A DNA stretch of 64,000 bases, from positions 1-64,000 of the forward strand of contig NZ_WHNY01000016.1 of the NCBI RefSeq assembly GCF_013141695.1. The letters run 5' to 3'. The stretch is from Paenibacillus plantarum (lineage in GTDB: Bacteria; Bacillota; Bacilli; Paenibacillales; NBRC-103111). Within the stretch, counting starts at the first letter, position 1, and every line of letters starts with the position of its first letter. The notes beneath the pieces were generated by a model that worked only from the letters and a program-made list of their open reading frames with translations, did no database searches and was not told where the DNA came from. The position numbers and the translations under genes are program-made. Below, piece by piece: positions 54,267 through 63,930 of this stretch.

Positions 54267-55376
54267 ATGAATGAGTACCTCATTCCTTTGACAAGCGCAT
54301 GTACATTAGTGACCTTAAATTATTTAGCCTTGAAAGTTCATAGCAAGATGTTAATTGATTCGCATGAACATCTATTCGCCTCCTTGCTTACAGGGTTAGC
54401 CAGCATCGTCATGATGCTGGTTCCACTTCCTGAGACATTCGGCTTAATCGATCTACGCTCGTTACCCATCTTCATGGCCGGATTGCGATACGGATTACCT
54501 GTAGCCCTCTTCTCGACCATACTGCCTGCTGGTACTAGTATTATTTCACAAGAAAATCAAGACTGGTTCATCATCGCACAAGACCTCATTGCCCCAGCCT
54601 TCATTAGCTCCTTTTTCCATAACAAAGAATACCGAAATGGCTTCTTGGACATACCTATTCGACTCGCGCTACAAATATGTGGTTTCGTTTTCATTATGCG
54701 TATACTTACCCATAGCTTCCTGGAACGCAGCTTATCTTGGTCCTATACCCTTGATCAATTGTTCATGTTTGCCATTACCTCCGCCACCCTCTTCATGATC
54801 ATCATTATGGTGAATGACGAGAACAACAATTGGCGACTGCAGCGCAAGCTTGAAATGCAAGCGAATCAAGATGGTTTAACCAAACTGCCCAACCTAAGAA
54901 GTTTTATGCCTATCGCTCAGAGTACCTTACATAAGCGTAAAGTATCTATCATGATGATTGATCTCGATAATTTCAAGCTGTATAACGATCGATTCGGACA
55001 TTTAGAAGGCGATCAATTACTCCAAGAAGTAAGTTCTGTTCTTCGTCATTTGATTCAAGAGCAAGACTACCTGGCGAGGTATGGGGGCGAAGAATTTATT
55101 CTGCTCTGTACGGAAACAGACCCTGCTCGAGTCCTTAGCTACGGCCAAACCTTATGCACCTCCATTGCGGAACTATTTCTCTACAAAAAGAACGGCTTAG
55201 AAGCGGCTCCCATCTCTATTTCTATCGGGATCTCAACGGCTGACTCTCCACACATGGATCTTAAAACACTGATCTCGGAAGCCGATCACGCCCTCTATCA
55301 ATCCAAGCATACCGGCAAAAACCGTCCCACACTATTCAAGCAGCCTCAAGGAATCGCACAAAAAATGAACGCTTAA
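54267..55376 (+). CDS. Diguanylate cyclase with 5TM sensor
   Basis: A 369-aa protein. The first about 185 residues carry five to six helices resembling a 5TM-5TMR_LYT sensor (LTSACTLVTLNYLALKV, FASLLTGLASIVMMLVPLPE, AGLRYGLPVALFSTILPAG). The GGDEF domain begins at DGLTKLPNLRSF; the active site is RYGGEEF, functional in type. The inhibitory RxxD site is QEQD, so product feedback may be lost. It makes c-di-GMP; a PilZ gene is 5.5 kb away. Confidence 0.92.
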   Translation: MNEYLIPLTSACTLVTLNYLALKVHSKMLIDSHEHLFASLLTGLASIVMMLVPLPETFGLIDLRSLPIFMAGLRYGLPVALFSTILPAGTSIISQENQDWFIIAQDLIAPAFISSFFHNKEYRNGFLDIPIRLALQICGFVFIMRILTHSFLERSLSWSYTLDQLFMFAITSATLFMIIIMVNDENNNWRLQRKLEMQANQDGLTKLPNLRSFMPIAQSTLHKRKVSIMMIDLDNFKLYNDRFGHLEGDQLLQEVSSVLRHLIQEQDYLARYGGEEFILLCTETDPARVLSYGQTLCTSIAELFLYKKNGLEAAPISISIGISTADSPHMDLKTLISEADHALYQSKHTGKNRPTLFKQPQGIAQKMNA

Positions 55377-55425
55377 CCATCCGGTTAAATACCGTGCCAT
55401 GGCTAAGCGTTCATTTATTTTTTTA
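55367..55425 (+). terminator. Terminator overlapping the cyclase stop
   Basis: GAACGCTTA (55367-55375) includes the stop codon and pairs with TAAGCGTTC (55404-55412), then ATTTATTTTTTT; an inner CCGGT/ACCG pairing is also present. Confidence 0.88.
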
Positions 55426-55441
55426 CAATTCAATTGTGCAT

Positions 55442-56149
55442 TTACGTAGCTTGTTTCATCTCATCCGGCAGTTCTAAACGCATAGCAAGCATATCTTCTC
55501 GCGTTGTCACCCATTGTTCGCGACTAGCCCTAATCATCCCGGCATCCATAATCTTACGATCATTAATGACCCGTGAAAACCATTTAACTGCTTCTTGGAA
55601 ACGTTTTAATCTCCGGTTCAGCTCACCCAGTAGATACATGAGCTTCGCATTATTCAAATCCATGCCTTCGGTTTCGAAAACATTCACATAGGCATCTAAG
55701 GCAAATGCGAGGAAACGTTCTTCTTGCTCCCAGTCGCCTTTGTCCCGATAAAGCCAAGCCAAATGATGCAATAAACCAGCAACGATACGTGACTTCTCGT
55801 TTTTGATTTGTGCACTTAGAAGTGCTAGCTTAAAGCACTGAATGGAATCTTCCCACGTTCTCTCCTTGCAATAATCCCGCATCGACCAGTTCTGAGCTAC
55901 TTTTTCTTGGAACATGGCTCGTTCCGCAGGAGTCCATTTATCCGAGAAGTTCTCCGTATGTGCATACCCGCAAAAAGGGCAGATCCGCACAACGTAGAAA
56001 TCAGGATTAATATCCTTATAGTGAAGGCAGAAATCCGCATCTGTTTTACTTGCCTTCTTGAAGCTTGGTCGAACCTTCTTCGACTTAAACGTATTGGTAC
56101 AGTAAGTGCATGTCACTGATATGTCATATAAAGGTTCGACCACTTGCAA
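55442..56149 (-). CDS. DUF2225 family protein
   Basis: A 235-aa protein: zinc-type cysteines at CTYCTNTFKSKK and ICPFCGYAHTENFSDKW, then a helical TPR-like region (LLHHLAWLYRDKGDWEQEERFL, LGELNRRLKRFQEAVKWFSRVI). This is DUF2225, function unknown, common in Bacillota. The start is TTG at 56149 or GTG at 56143, with AAGGCGGG near. Confidence 0.85.
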   Translation of the reverse strand: MQVVEPLYDISVTCTYCTNTFKSKKVRPSFKKASKTDADFCLHYKDINPDFYVVRICPFCGYAHTENFSDKWTPAERAMFQEKVAQNWSMRDYCKERTWEDSIQCFKLALLSAQIKNEKSRIVAGLLHHLAWLYRDKGDWEQEERFLAFALDAYVNVFETEGMDLNNAKLMYLLGELNRRLKRFQEAVKWFSRVINDRKIMDAGMIRASREQWVTTREDMLAMRLELPDEMKQAT

Positions 56150-56191
56150 TCCCGCCTTTTTCCCTAATTAATATGGTATAGGAAGAATGGA

Positions 56192-56584
56192 CTAGTCTTC
56201 CTCAGGTGTATTGATAAAATGATACGCAGAACCTCTAAGACGTTCTATGAGAAAATCCTGTAAATCATCCGGCATGCCGATCTCAGCCATCGCTTCTGTC
56301 ATACAAGCTAACCAGGCATCCGCACGCTCTCTTGTAATCGGAAAAGGCATATGCCTAGCTCGCATCATCGGATGACCGTGGCGATCGGAGTACAAGGTGG
56401 GGCCACCGAAAAATTGGGTTAGAAACAACGTCTGTTTCTCTATAACTGGGTCTATGTTAGCAGGAAAAAGCGGCGAAAGTAACGGGTGCTGCTGTACTTT
56501 CGGATAGAAGGCCTCTACCAAACGACTTAACGTCTCCGCCCCCCCCATTAACTCAAATATGGTTCTGCTTTTGCTCTCTGACAT
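56192..56584 (-). CDS. Truncated haemoglobin, group II
   Basis: A 130-aa globin similar to B. subtilis YjbI. FELMGGAETLSRLVEAFYPKVQQHPLLSPLFP begins the fold; the FGGPTLYSDRHGHPMMRARHMPFPIT stretch carries the proximal His. A heme protein that binds O2 or detoxifies NO or peroxide in the cytoplasm. ATG start. Confidence 0.92.
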   Translation of the reverse strand: MSESKSRTIFELMGGAETLSRLVEAFYPKVQQHPLLSPLFPANIDPVIEKQTLFLTQFFGGPTLYSDRHGHPMMRARHMPFPITRERADAWLACMTEAMAEIGMPDDLQDFLIERLRGSAYHFINTPEED

Positions 56585-56608
56585 ACCAAGAAACCTCGCA
56601 ATTCGTAT

Positions 56609-56707
56609 TCAATAGTTCTCTAAATCCTCGTCCCCTGCGTGCATGAGCGTTTCTCGAATGACAAACACGAACATACAGACAACCAATCCGGCAATGACAC
56701 CTGTCAT
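56609..56707 (-). CDS. 32-aa membrane peptide
   Basis: An ATG at 56707 with GGGAGTGATT six bases upstream encodes MTGVIAGLVVCMFVFVIRET and an acidic tail (HAGDEDLEN). One helix, short cytoplasmic tail. It precedes the haemoglobin gene on the same strand by 25 bases, so both may be read together. No family known. Confidence 0.5.
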   Translation of the reverse strand: MTGVIAGLVVCMFVFVIRETLMHAGDEDLENY

Positions 56708-56916
56708 TTGAATCACTCCCGACGTATGGATTTAAGTTTTACTAGTTCTATTTTACCATAAAAACAAGGACTGAACAGTCCCAAGCACCAAAATAAACGA
56801 CCACACAGTCCTACTTGGACATAGGCGCTCATCTATCTACTATTTCATGAAATTCGGGACGGTATGTATGTCCAAGCTTATTCATATAGTTGACTAAGAG
56901 GAGGTATCTACGATCT

Positions 56917-58155
56917 ATGCCGAAACAAAACTTCACCCCAGCCTTGCTTATGTCATTTGTTATTATAGGCATCATTGTATGCTTGGTTCTATTCCCGCAT
57001 GACGGTTTTCAAGCCGCTTTACGCGGTGTTGCTATTTGGTGGGATGTGCTCTTCCCAGCCCTGTTTCCCTTCTTCGTTATCTCCGAAATTATGCTCGGCT
57101 TCGGGATCGTTCATTTCTTCGGTACACTGCTTGATCCGATGATGCGTCCCGTCTTCCGTATCCCTGGGATAGGTGGATTCGTGATGGCGATGGGTTTTGC
57201 CGCTGGATATCCCGTAGCGGCTAAGTTAACTGCTCAGCTCTGGGAACAGAAGCTGGTCAACCGGGAAGAAGGCGAACGACTTGTTGCCTTCACAACGAGC
57301 TCGGATCCGATTTTTCTAATCGGAGCCGTGTCGATTGGCTTTTTCCACGACGCCACCTTAGCATTTATTTTGGCCATTGCCCACTATGGAGGATCGTTCA
57401 TGATTGGCCTCATCATGCGGTTTCATGGCAGGAAAGCCTTACCTACTCCTGGGCCACCTAGGGAGAGGGGCTCAATATGGAAACAAGCCTTCCAAACAAT
57501 GCATAGCGCGAGATTACGGGATGGAAGATCTTTAGGTACTTTATTAAGTGAATCGATTCTCCACTCTCTCCGCTTGATGTTCGTTGTAGGTGGACTTGTT
57601 GTCTTCTTCTCTGTCGTTCTAGAGGTGCTTACCTCTGCCCAGGTTATGAATGTGTTCTATCTGTTAATTACATCCCTCTTATCCATCACAGGGTTACCTC
57701 ACGAGCTCTCGCAAGCCGTCATGAATGGGTTATTCGAAGTCACACTGGGTGCAAAAGCTGCAGGTGGTGCCCCTGCTTCGATTGCCCTTTCCAGTAAAGT
57801 CGCGATAGGCGCCTTTATCCTCTCCTGGGCCGGCATGTCCGTGCATGCTCAAATTGTCAGCTTATTAAGCCATACCAACATGCGCTATCTCCCGTTCCTT
57901 TTTGCCCGCCTCCTTCACGGCATACTCTCTGCTGCTATTGTTCTCCTGATTTGGGAGCCTATGCAGCGATTTCGAAGTCCCCAGGCTGTATTCTTGCCGT
58001 ACTATGAGGAGAATTCACCCGTTATAAGCTATCTAAAGCTTATTTTCCCGATAAGTGCGATGGTCTTTGTTGGTGCTTTTGCTGTCATCATGAGTCTCTT
58101 CCTCGCATATTCCTTACTTAGACTGGTGTATGAAAAGGTTGGTGGAACAAGATAA
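56917..58155 (+). CDS. spoVV: Sporulation membrane protein SpoVV/YlbJ
   Basis: A 412-aa membrane protein with about nine helices: ALRGVAIWWDVLFPALFPFFVISEIMLGFGIVHFFG, GGFVMAMGFAAGYPVAAKLTAQL and AFTTSSDPIFLIGAVSIGFF, all typical of YlbJ. In B. subtilis it is in the outer forespore membrane and needed for dipicolinate uptake. ATG at 56917 with AGAGGAGG; a TTG at 56890 lies before that ribosome binding site. Confidence 0.9.
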   Translation: MPKQNFTPALLMSFVIIGIIVCLVLFPHDGFQAALRGVAIWWDVLFPALFPFFVISEIMLGFGIVHFFGTLLDPMMRPVFRIPGIGGFVMAMGFAAGYPVAAKLTAQLWEQKLVNREEGERLVAFTTSSDPIFLIGAVSIGFFHDATLAFILAIAHYGGSFMIGLIMRFHGRKALPTPGPPRERGSIWKQAFQTMHSARLRDGRSLGTLLSESILHSLRLMFVVGGLVVFFSVVLEVLTSAQVMNVFYLLITSLLSITGLPHELSQAVMNGLFEVTLGAKAAGGAPASIALSSKVAIGAFILSWAGMSVHAQIVSLLSHTNMRYLPFLFARLLHGILSAAIVLLIWEPMQRFRSPQAVFLPYYEENSPVISYLKLIFPISAMVFVGAFAVIMSLFLAYSLLRLVYEKVGGTR

Positions 58156-58195
58156 TATGGGTAACTACGATCATGTTTATAAAGGGAGAGAATAT

Positions 58196-60745
58196 ATGAT
58201 AGCAGCCGACCCCCAAGAGGCGAAAGGTTTACCGCAGGCGATTGAACGACTTCGCGAGCTGGCTTTTAATTTATGGTTCAGCTGGAACGATGATGCTCTG
58301 CAGCTTTTTGAAAGCATGGACCCTGGCCGTTGGAAAGCTCTCGGTCACAATCCGGTTCGACTGCTTCATGAGCTAGAGACTCCCCAGCTTGAAGCCTTAA
58401 GCCAGAACACTGATTTTGTCGAGCATTATCGCCAAGTCATGCTAAGATTTGATACGTATATGAATGAACCCAGTTGGTATTCAACTAACTATGCCGCCGA
58501 AGCTGATGTGCAAATTGCTTATTTCTCTGCTGAATTTGGTTTTCATGAATCGCTTCCGATTTATTCAGGCGGGCTCGGCATTCTTGCCGGTGATCATATC
58601 AAATCTTCCAGTGATCTCGGAATACCGCTTGCAGGCATGGGCCTACTCTATAAAAAAGGCTATTTCACGCAAAAAATTGATGCGAGCGGCAGTCAGCAAA
58701 GTGAACTATTCCCCTATGATTTTGAGCAATTACCGATTCGTCCGGTACTTCAGCATGACCAGCAGCTTACGGTCTCACTTGATATCTCTGGCCGCACGAT
58801 TACCGTCTTGGTTTGGGCTGCTAAGGTCGGACGCAATCTGGTCTTTTTGCTGGATACTGATCATGAAGCCAATCAAGACGCAGATAAAGCATTGACCGCA
58901 CAGTTGTATGGCGGGAATCAAGATATGCGGATCGCGCAGGAAATGGTACTGGGAATCGGTGGTGTCAAAGTGCTCCGTGCACTCGGTATTTACCCGAATG
59001 TGTACCACATTAATGAAGGTCACGCGGCTTTCCTCACGTTAGAACGGTTGAAGGAACTGGTTCACATGGGCCTTCCTTTTCATGTAGCAGTAGAGACTGT
59101 GCGCTCCGCTACCGTTTTCACGACCCATACACCTGTTCCAGCAGGTCATGATACCTTCTCTGTCGGGATGGTGGAACACTATCTCGGTCACCTTTTCAGC
59201 GAACTGCCTAAGCATAAACAAAGCATTATTTCATTAGGGCTTGATCATAAGTCCGGTCAATTCAATATGACACATCTAGCGATGAATACAGCGGGGCTGC
59301 GTAATGGTGTCAGCAAGCTGCATGGGCAAGTTTCACGCGAAATGTTCAAGGAATTCCATGGTCATATCGATGCCAGCGAGGTGCCGATCAGCTCTATCAC
59401 GAACGGTGTCCATTTGGATACTTGGACCGCCCCTGCTTGGAAGGAGCTCTTCGATCGATTCCTCCCCGGCACATGGCGAGCAGAGCAGTCTAACGAGCAT
59501 CAATGGGCGCAAATTGAGGTCATTCCCGACGAATCCATTTGGAAGGTTCATCAGCATTTGAAAGATGATCTGGTACGTTATGCTCGCAATAGCCTCATGG
59601 AGCAACGCAAACGTAACGGGGAATCCGAAGAACGGATTGAAGAGGTTCGGCACTATTTAAATCCTAAAGCCCTTACAATTGGGTTCGCCAGACGCTTCGC
59701 TACTTACAAACGGGCCAATATGATTTTCAATGATTTGTATCGGCTCAAGAAATTAATTAATAATCCTGAGAGACCCGTGCAATTTATATTTGCGGGTAAA
59801 GCCCATCCTGCTGATTACCCTGGCCAAGATCTCATCCGAGAAATTTACCGCATCTCTCAGTTAAAAGAGTTTCTCGGTAAAGTCGTTATTCTCGAGAATT
59901 ATGATATCAACATGGCTCGCTATCTCGTGCAAGGCGTCGACGTATGGCTAAACAACCCTCGCAGACCCCTCGAGGCTAGCGGGACTAGCGGCCAGAAAGC
60001 GGCCATGAACGGCGTTCTTAATTTCAGCGTGCTGGACGGCTGGTGGGAAGAAGGCTACAACGGTATGAATGGTTGGGCTATCGGATCCACGGGAGCCGCG
60101 GACTGGGCCGCACAGGAGAAAGAAAATACGAAAGCGATTTATCACCTTTTGGAGAATGAGATTATCCCTCTTTACTACAATCAGGGTGAGATCCCTCATC
60201 AATGGATTGGACGCATGAAGCGGTCCGTGCAATCGCTCAGCCCCGTCTATAACACGCACCGAATGGTGCAGGACTACACGAATCTTTCGTATGTACCAAC
60301 AGCCAAACGTGCTCGTTTGTTTGTCGCGGACAATTATGATGTGGCTACCAAAGTTGCCGACTACAAGCAGTTTATCCGCAGCAATTGGCATCAGGTAAGA
60401 ATAATGAATATTGATGATCATGCCGATAAATCGACATCTGACGTCCCCTTAGACGAGATTCTCCCATCAACGAAAGAGATTACGGCGCAAATCCATTTCG
60501 GCCCTATTTGGCCGCAGGATACAGCAGTAGAAGTCATTTATTATGCAGAAAATGGCGAAACGTGGGAGCAGAAAATTATCCTCATGGCTCCAATCGGGGA
60601 ACTTATTGAGCAATCGCAGCGCTTCCAAGCAACCATTCCATCCCATCTTATTCATGGACCTCACTTCTCGATTCGTGTGCGTCCGATCTCAACCAACTTT
60701 GCTCATTCGTTTGAACTCTCCCTCGTTACGAGCACCTTGTCTTAA
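58196..60745 (+). CDS. Alpha-glucan phosphorylase (GT35)
   Basis: A 849-aa enzyme of the DUF3417/archaeal-Thermotoga type: AYFSAEFGFHESLPIYSGGLGILAGDHIKSSSDLG, HINEGHAAFLTLER, TNGVHLDTW and the pyridoxal-lysine region EASGTSGQKAAMNGVLN. It releases glucose-1-phosphate from glycogen or maltodextrin. ATG at 58196 with AAAGGGAGAG is the best start; ATGs at 58130 and 58157 are alternatives, the first overlapping spoVV. No other glg genes are adjacent. Confidence 0.92.
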   Translation: MIAADPQEAKGLPQAIERLRELAFNLWFSWNDDALQLFESMDPGRWKALGHNPVRLLHELETPQLEALSQNTDFVEHYRQVMLRFDTYMNEPSWYSTNYAAEADVQIAYFSAEFGFHESLPIYSGGLGILAGDHIKSSSDLGIPLAGMGLLYKKGYFTQKIDASGSQQSELFPYDFEQLPIRPVLQHDQQLTVSLDISGRTITVLVWAAKVGRNLVFLLDTDHEANQDADKALTAQLYGGNQDMRIAQEMVLGIGGVKVLRALGIYPNVYHINEGHAAFLTLERLKELVHMGLPFHVAVETVRSATVFTTHTPVPAGHDTFSVGMVEHYLGHLFSELPKHKQSIISLGLDHKSGQFNMTHLAMNTAGLRNGVSKLHGQVSREMFKEFHGHIDASEVPISSITNGVHLDTWTAPAWKELFDRFLPGTWRAEQSNEHQWAQIEVIPDESIWKVHQHLKDDLVRYARNSLMEQRKRNGESEERIEEVRHYLNPKALTIGFARRFATYKRANMIFNDLYRLKKLINNPERPVQFIFAGKAHPADYPGQDLIREIYRISQLKEFLGKVVILENYDINMARYLVQGVDVWLNNPRRPLEASGTSGQKAAMNGVLNFSVLDGWWEEGYNGMNGWAIGSTGAADWAAQEKENTKAIYHLLENEIIPLYYNQGEIPHQWIGRMKRSVQSLSPVYNTHRMVQDYTNLSYVPTAKRARLFVADNYDVATKVADYKQFIRSNWHQVRIMNIDDHADKSTSDVPLDEILPSTKEITAQIHFGPIWPQDTAVEVIYYAENGETWEQKIILMAPIGELIEQSQRFQATIPSHLIHGPHFSIRVRPISTNFAHSFELSLVTSTLS

Positions 60746-60768
60746 TAATAAAATCGCTTAACCTAAGC

Positions 60769-60791
60769 TAAAGCCCCGTTTGGGGCTTTTC
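60769..60791 (+). terminator. Terminator of the phosphorylase gene
   Basis: AAAGCCCC-GTTT-GGGGCTTTT, 25 bases past the stop. Confidence 0.92.
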
Positions 60792-60878
60792 TTATTGACT
60801 TAGATAAATTATGATGAGAAGAGTATTTACAGGATGTACAGGCAGATGTGAATGTAAATCTAACGACTTGGTGATGCT

Positions 60879-61550
60879 ATGGATTGGAATAAGGTACTAG
60901 AATTGGCTTCTTTTTCGCCAAATCAGGATTGTCATATTATCATTGTTGGTGAAAGTAAAGATGGACAACCTTTCTGCTTTGAAGATAACTTTGCTATCGA
61001 CAAAATAAGCGAAGATTCGATAACCGTATGTCTTGAACAATTGGGTGTCTACCCCTTTGACAAGCTCGAACATGTTTCTTTCGTTGAATTTTCTTTCAAA
61101 GATGGTGCCATTTTATATTACGCTTATGTCGATTTGATTCAGCTTGAACTCAAGAAAACGATCTGTTCCCTGACACTATCTCTTCCAGAGGAAGTTTTTC
61201 AACATCAAAACCGCAGACATCCTCGTGCTAAGCTTACACTGCGCACACCGATTACACTGCGCGTCGCTGGCATACGAAGCTTATCTGCTCAGAAGGGTGT
61301 CGCTTTTACCGGACAACTCCTTGATATCAGTGTTGGCGGATTATCCTTTGTCACATCCAATCGACTATTCTTTCCGTTGATTCTGGAGTTCAGCTTCATT
61401 CTCCCGAACGTCTCTCAGCCTATGACTGTCTATGGTGAAATTGTAAGAGTTACGCATTTCAGCAACGACAGCTATCGGGTCGCCGCAGAATTTCGGTATA
61501 CGCCAGAATCCATTCTCCAAGATATTGATGCCTTCTGTTCCAATTATTAA
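60879..61550 (+). CDS. PilZ domain protein
   Basis: A 223-aa protein. The first about 110 residues form a YcgR-N-like domain; the PilZ domain has the c-di-GMP motif RRHPRAKLTLR (RxxxR) and DISVGGLSF (D/NxSxxG). It would read c-di-GMP made by cyclases such as that at 54267. ATG with TTGGTGAT. Confidence 0.88.
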   Translation: MDWNKVLELASFSPNQDCHIIIVGESKDGQPFCFEDNFAIDKISEDSITVCLEQLGVYPFDKLEHVSFVEFSFKDGAILYYAYVDLIQLELKKTICSLTLSLPEEVFQHQNRRHPRAKLTLRTPITLRVAGIRSLSAQKGVAFTGQLLDISVGGLSFVTSNRLFFPLILEFSFILPNVSQPMTVYGEIVRVTHFSNDSYRVAAEFRYTPESILQDIDAFCSNY

Positions 61551-61627
61551 GATAATAATTCTACGAAAACTCAGTCCACGCTTACGAAGCAAGTTTTGCT
61601 GAAGCAAAACTCTTAGGAGGAACAAGA

Positions 61628-62440
61628 TTGAAATATAACGTCATTGAACGAGGCGATGACATCTCTAAGGGGCTGACCGAACGCTTCCACGCTCTCGCCG
61701 CTCAGCAAGGCATGCCAAGGGATGAAGATCATCCCGATATCGTCCTGTCCATTGGCGGAGATGGCACGATGCTCCAAGCTTTTCATAAATATGTGGACAA
61801 GTTAGATCATATCGCATTCGTTGGGATCCATACGGGGCATCTTGGCTTTTTCGCAGATTGGAAGCCGGACGAATTAGATCATCTAGCTTCATTAATGTTT
61901 AGTGTCGCAACACCAGCGGAGTTGCAAGTCGTGCGCTATCCCGTTGTCGAAATCGAAATTACGACGGACAAGGGTGTTGAAACACACCTCGCACTTAACG
62001 AGTTTACGATTCGTGGGATCGAAGTTTCACTAGTCGCAAGACTTCACGTGAACGATGAAATGTTTGAAATGTTCCGCGGTGACGGTATCTGCATATCTTC
62101 TCCTGCAGGCAGTACGGCTTACAACAAGAGCTTGGGCGGCGCCATGGTCCATCCATCGCTGGAAGCTATTCAAATTGCCGAGATCGCATCGATTAACAAT
62201 CGCGTGTATCGTACACTGGGTTCATCGATGATCTTGCCGAAGCATCACCACTGTGACATTTATCCAAAAGCACAGCAGAATATGCTGTTGTCGCTGGACC
62301 ATAAATATATGCAGCGTGCCGATGTCGTTTCCATTCGTTGCCGAGTGGCTTCCAATGTGAAAGTAAAGTTCGCACGGTTCCGTCCGTTTCCTTTCTGGAA
62401 TCGTGTTCGCGAAGCCTTCGTTGGCCTTGAAGTCAAATAA
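61628..62440 (+). CDS. ppnK: NAD kinase
   Basis: A 270-aa kinase: IGGDGTMLQAFH (GGDGT), LALNEFTIRG (NE motif), GDGICISSPAGSTAYNKSLGGAMVHP. It makes NADP from NAD. TTG start with TAGGAGGAAC. Length and sequence fit the second Bacillus enzyme (YtdI/NadK2 type). Confidence 0.92.
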   Translation: MKYNVIERGDDISKGLTERFHALAAQQGMPRDEDHPDIVLSIGGDGTMLQAFHKYVDKLDHIAFVGIHTGHLGFFADWKPDELDHLASLMFSVATPAELQVVRYPVVEIEITTDKGVETHLALNEFTIRGIEVSLVARLHVNDEMFEMFRGDGICISSPAGSTAYNKSLGGAMVHPSLEAIQIAEIASINNRVYRTLGSSMILPKHHHCDIYPKAQQNMLLSLDHKYMQRADVVSIRCRVASNVKVKFARFRPFPFWNRVREAFVGLEVK

Positions 62441-62468
62441 GCTTTAACTCATATATAACAAAAAACAA

Positions 62469-62511
62469 AACGCCATCTGCTCTCCACACTTGTTGGAGTT
62501 CAGATGGCGTT
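62469..62511. terminator. Terminator between NAD kinase and yutD
   Basis: AACGCCATCTG and CAGATGGCGTT with inner TCCA/TGGA, serving both converging genes. Confidence 0.9.
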
Positions 62512-62528
62512 ATTTGGTTTATTGCTGA

Positions 62529-62849
62529 TTAAACCGTTGTAGAACTAATAACTTCAGATGGTATTTGTTGTTTAGGCGCGTTTACTTTCTCGATAATAAA
62601 GTAAGCACAGCCGAAGTTGCAGTACTCATTCAAATAATCTTGAAGAGCTGCGATAGAGGATTCTTTGGTCGCCTTTGGGTGGATTTCTTTGAAAAACCCT
62701 CTCAGTCTTAATTGACTATATCCCCAATCGCCCACAATATAATCGTACCGCTCCAACACTTCGCTGAAGCGTTCCTTGAACACTTCGAAATTCCAACCAT
62801 TTTTGTGGTCGGTAACAAGCTCGTATGTTTTATTGGCAATATGAATCAT
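62529..62849 (-). CDS. yutD: YutD-like protein
   Basis: A 106-aa protein: HIANKTYELVTDHKNGWNFEVFKERFSEVLERYDYIVGDWGYSQLRLRGFF is the YutD signature, and a C-terminal region with CNFGCAYFIIEKV. Function unknown; in Bacillus it neighbours lipA, as here (48 bases downstream). ATG with AAGGAGAG upstream. Confidence 0.9.
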   Translation of the reverse strand: MIHIANKTYELVTDHKNGWNFEVFKERFSEVLERYDYIVGDWGYSQLRLRGFFKEIHPKATKESSIAALQDYLNEYCNFGCAYFIIEKVNAPKQQIPSEVISSTTV

Positions 62850-62897
62850 GGTGGTAGGAAGCTCTCCTTTCTATGATCCGTTCATTGAATTCGCATT

Positions 62898-63773
62898 CTA
62901 AACGCTGGATGCTGCTTTCACCTGTTCATGTGCATGATAGGAACTGCGTACCAGCGGACCCGATTCCACGTGCTTAAAGCCGCGTTTCATGCCCTCTTCC
63001 TTCAGCATAGCAAACTGTTCAGGTGTGTAATACTTGGATACCGATAAATGCGTCGTGGACGGCTGTAAGTATTGACCGATCGTCATAATATCACAATCCG
63101 CTTCACGCAGATCTTCCATCGTTTGTAGCAACTCGTCCCATTCTTCCCCTACACCAATCATGACACTGGATTTCGTTGGAATGTTCGGAGCTATCCGTTT
63201 AGAACGCTGTAACAGCTCGAGGGAACGACGGTATTTCGCTTTGGAACGAACACGATCTGACATCCGCTCGACCGTTTCCATATTGTGATTCAGAATATCT
63301 GGCTTTGCCTCAAGCACGATAGCTAGTGATTCTTCTCGACCTAGGAAGTCAGGAATCAACACCTCAACTGTACACATCGGCAGTTTACGACGGATCGCTT
63401 TGATCGTCTCTGCGAAAATCATGGCACCGCCATCTGTTAAATCATCGCGTGCCACAGAAGTAACAACACAATGACGAAGCCCCATTTGTAGCGCTGCATC
63501 TGCAACACGTTCCGGCTCTTCCAAATCAAGCTCCGTTGGGAGACCTGTTTTAACTGCACAAAAGCGACAAGCACGCGTACAAATATCACCTAATATCATA
63601 AAAGTCGCTGTCCGATTCGCCCAGCATTCATGAATGTTCGGACACTTGGCTTCTTCACAAACTGTATGCAACGTCTTGGAACGCATCATGGATTTAATTT
63701 CTTTGAAATTCTCATCGGTCTTCAGATTGATCTTTAACCAGTCTGGTTTTCTCTCTAACACTTTTCTAGGCAC
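62898..63773 (-). CDS. lipA: Lipoyl synthase
   Basis: A 291-aa radical SAM enzyme: auxiliary cluster cysteines in [13 protein letters not shown], the SAM cluster [13 protein letters not shown], and [19 protein letters not shown]. It inserts sulfur into octanoyl groups to form lipoate. GTG at 63773, with AAGGCGGG upstream, gives the usual length; the frame is open to 63845. Confidence 0.95.
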   Translation of the reverse strand: MPRKVLERKPDWLKINLKTDENFKEIKSMMRSKTLHTVCEEAKCPNIHECWANRTATFMILGDICTRACRFCAVKTGLPTELDLEEPERVADAALQMGLRHCVVTSVARDDLTDGGAMIFAETIKAIRRKLPMCTVEVLIPDFLGREESLAIVLEAKPDILNHNMETVERMSDRVRSKAKYRRSLELLQRSKRIAPNIPTKSSVMIGVGEEWDELLQTMEDLREADCDIMTIGQYLQPSTTHLSVSKYYTPEQFAMLKEEGMKRGFKHVESGPLVRSSYHAHEQVKAASSV

Positions 63774-63930
63774 TGTATTTCCCGCCTTTTTATTTGGTTT
63801 CTCAATGATGTTATTATAACATGAATGACTGACAAAACAATCCACTTTGGGGGTCAGTTGTGATACACTTGTTTAGATGGACCAAAACAGCTCAGCTTAC
63901 TACATAAAGGCTGTATGGGAGGAAAGAAAC

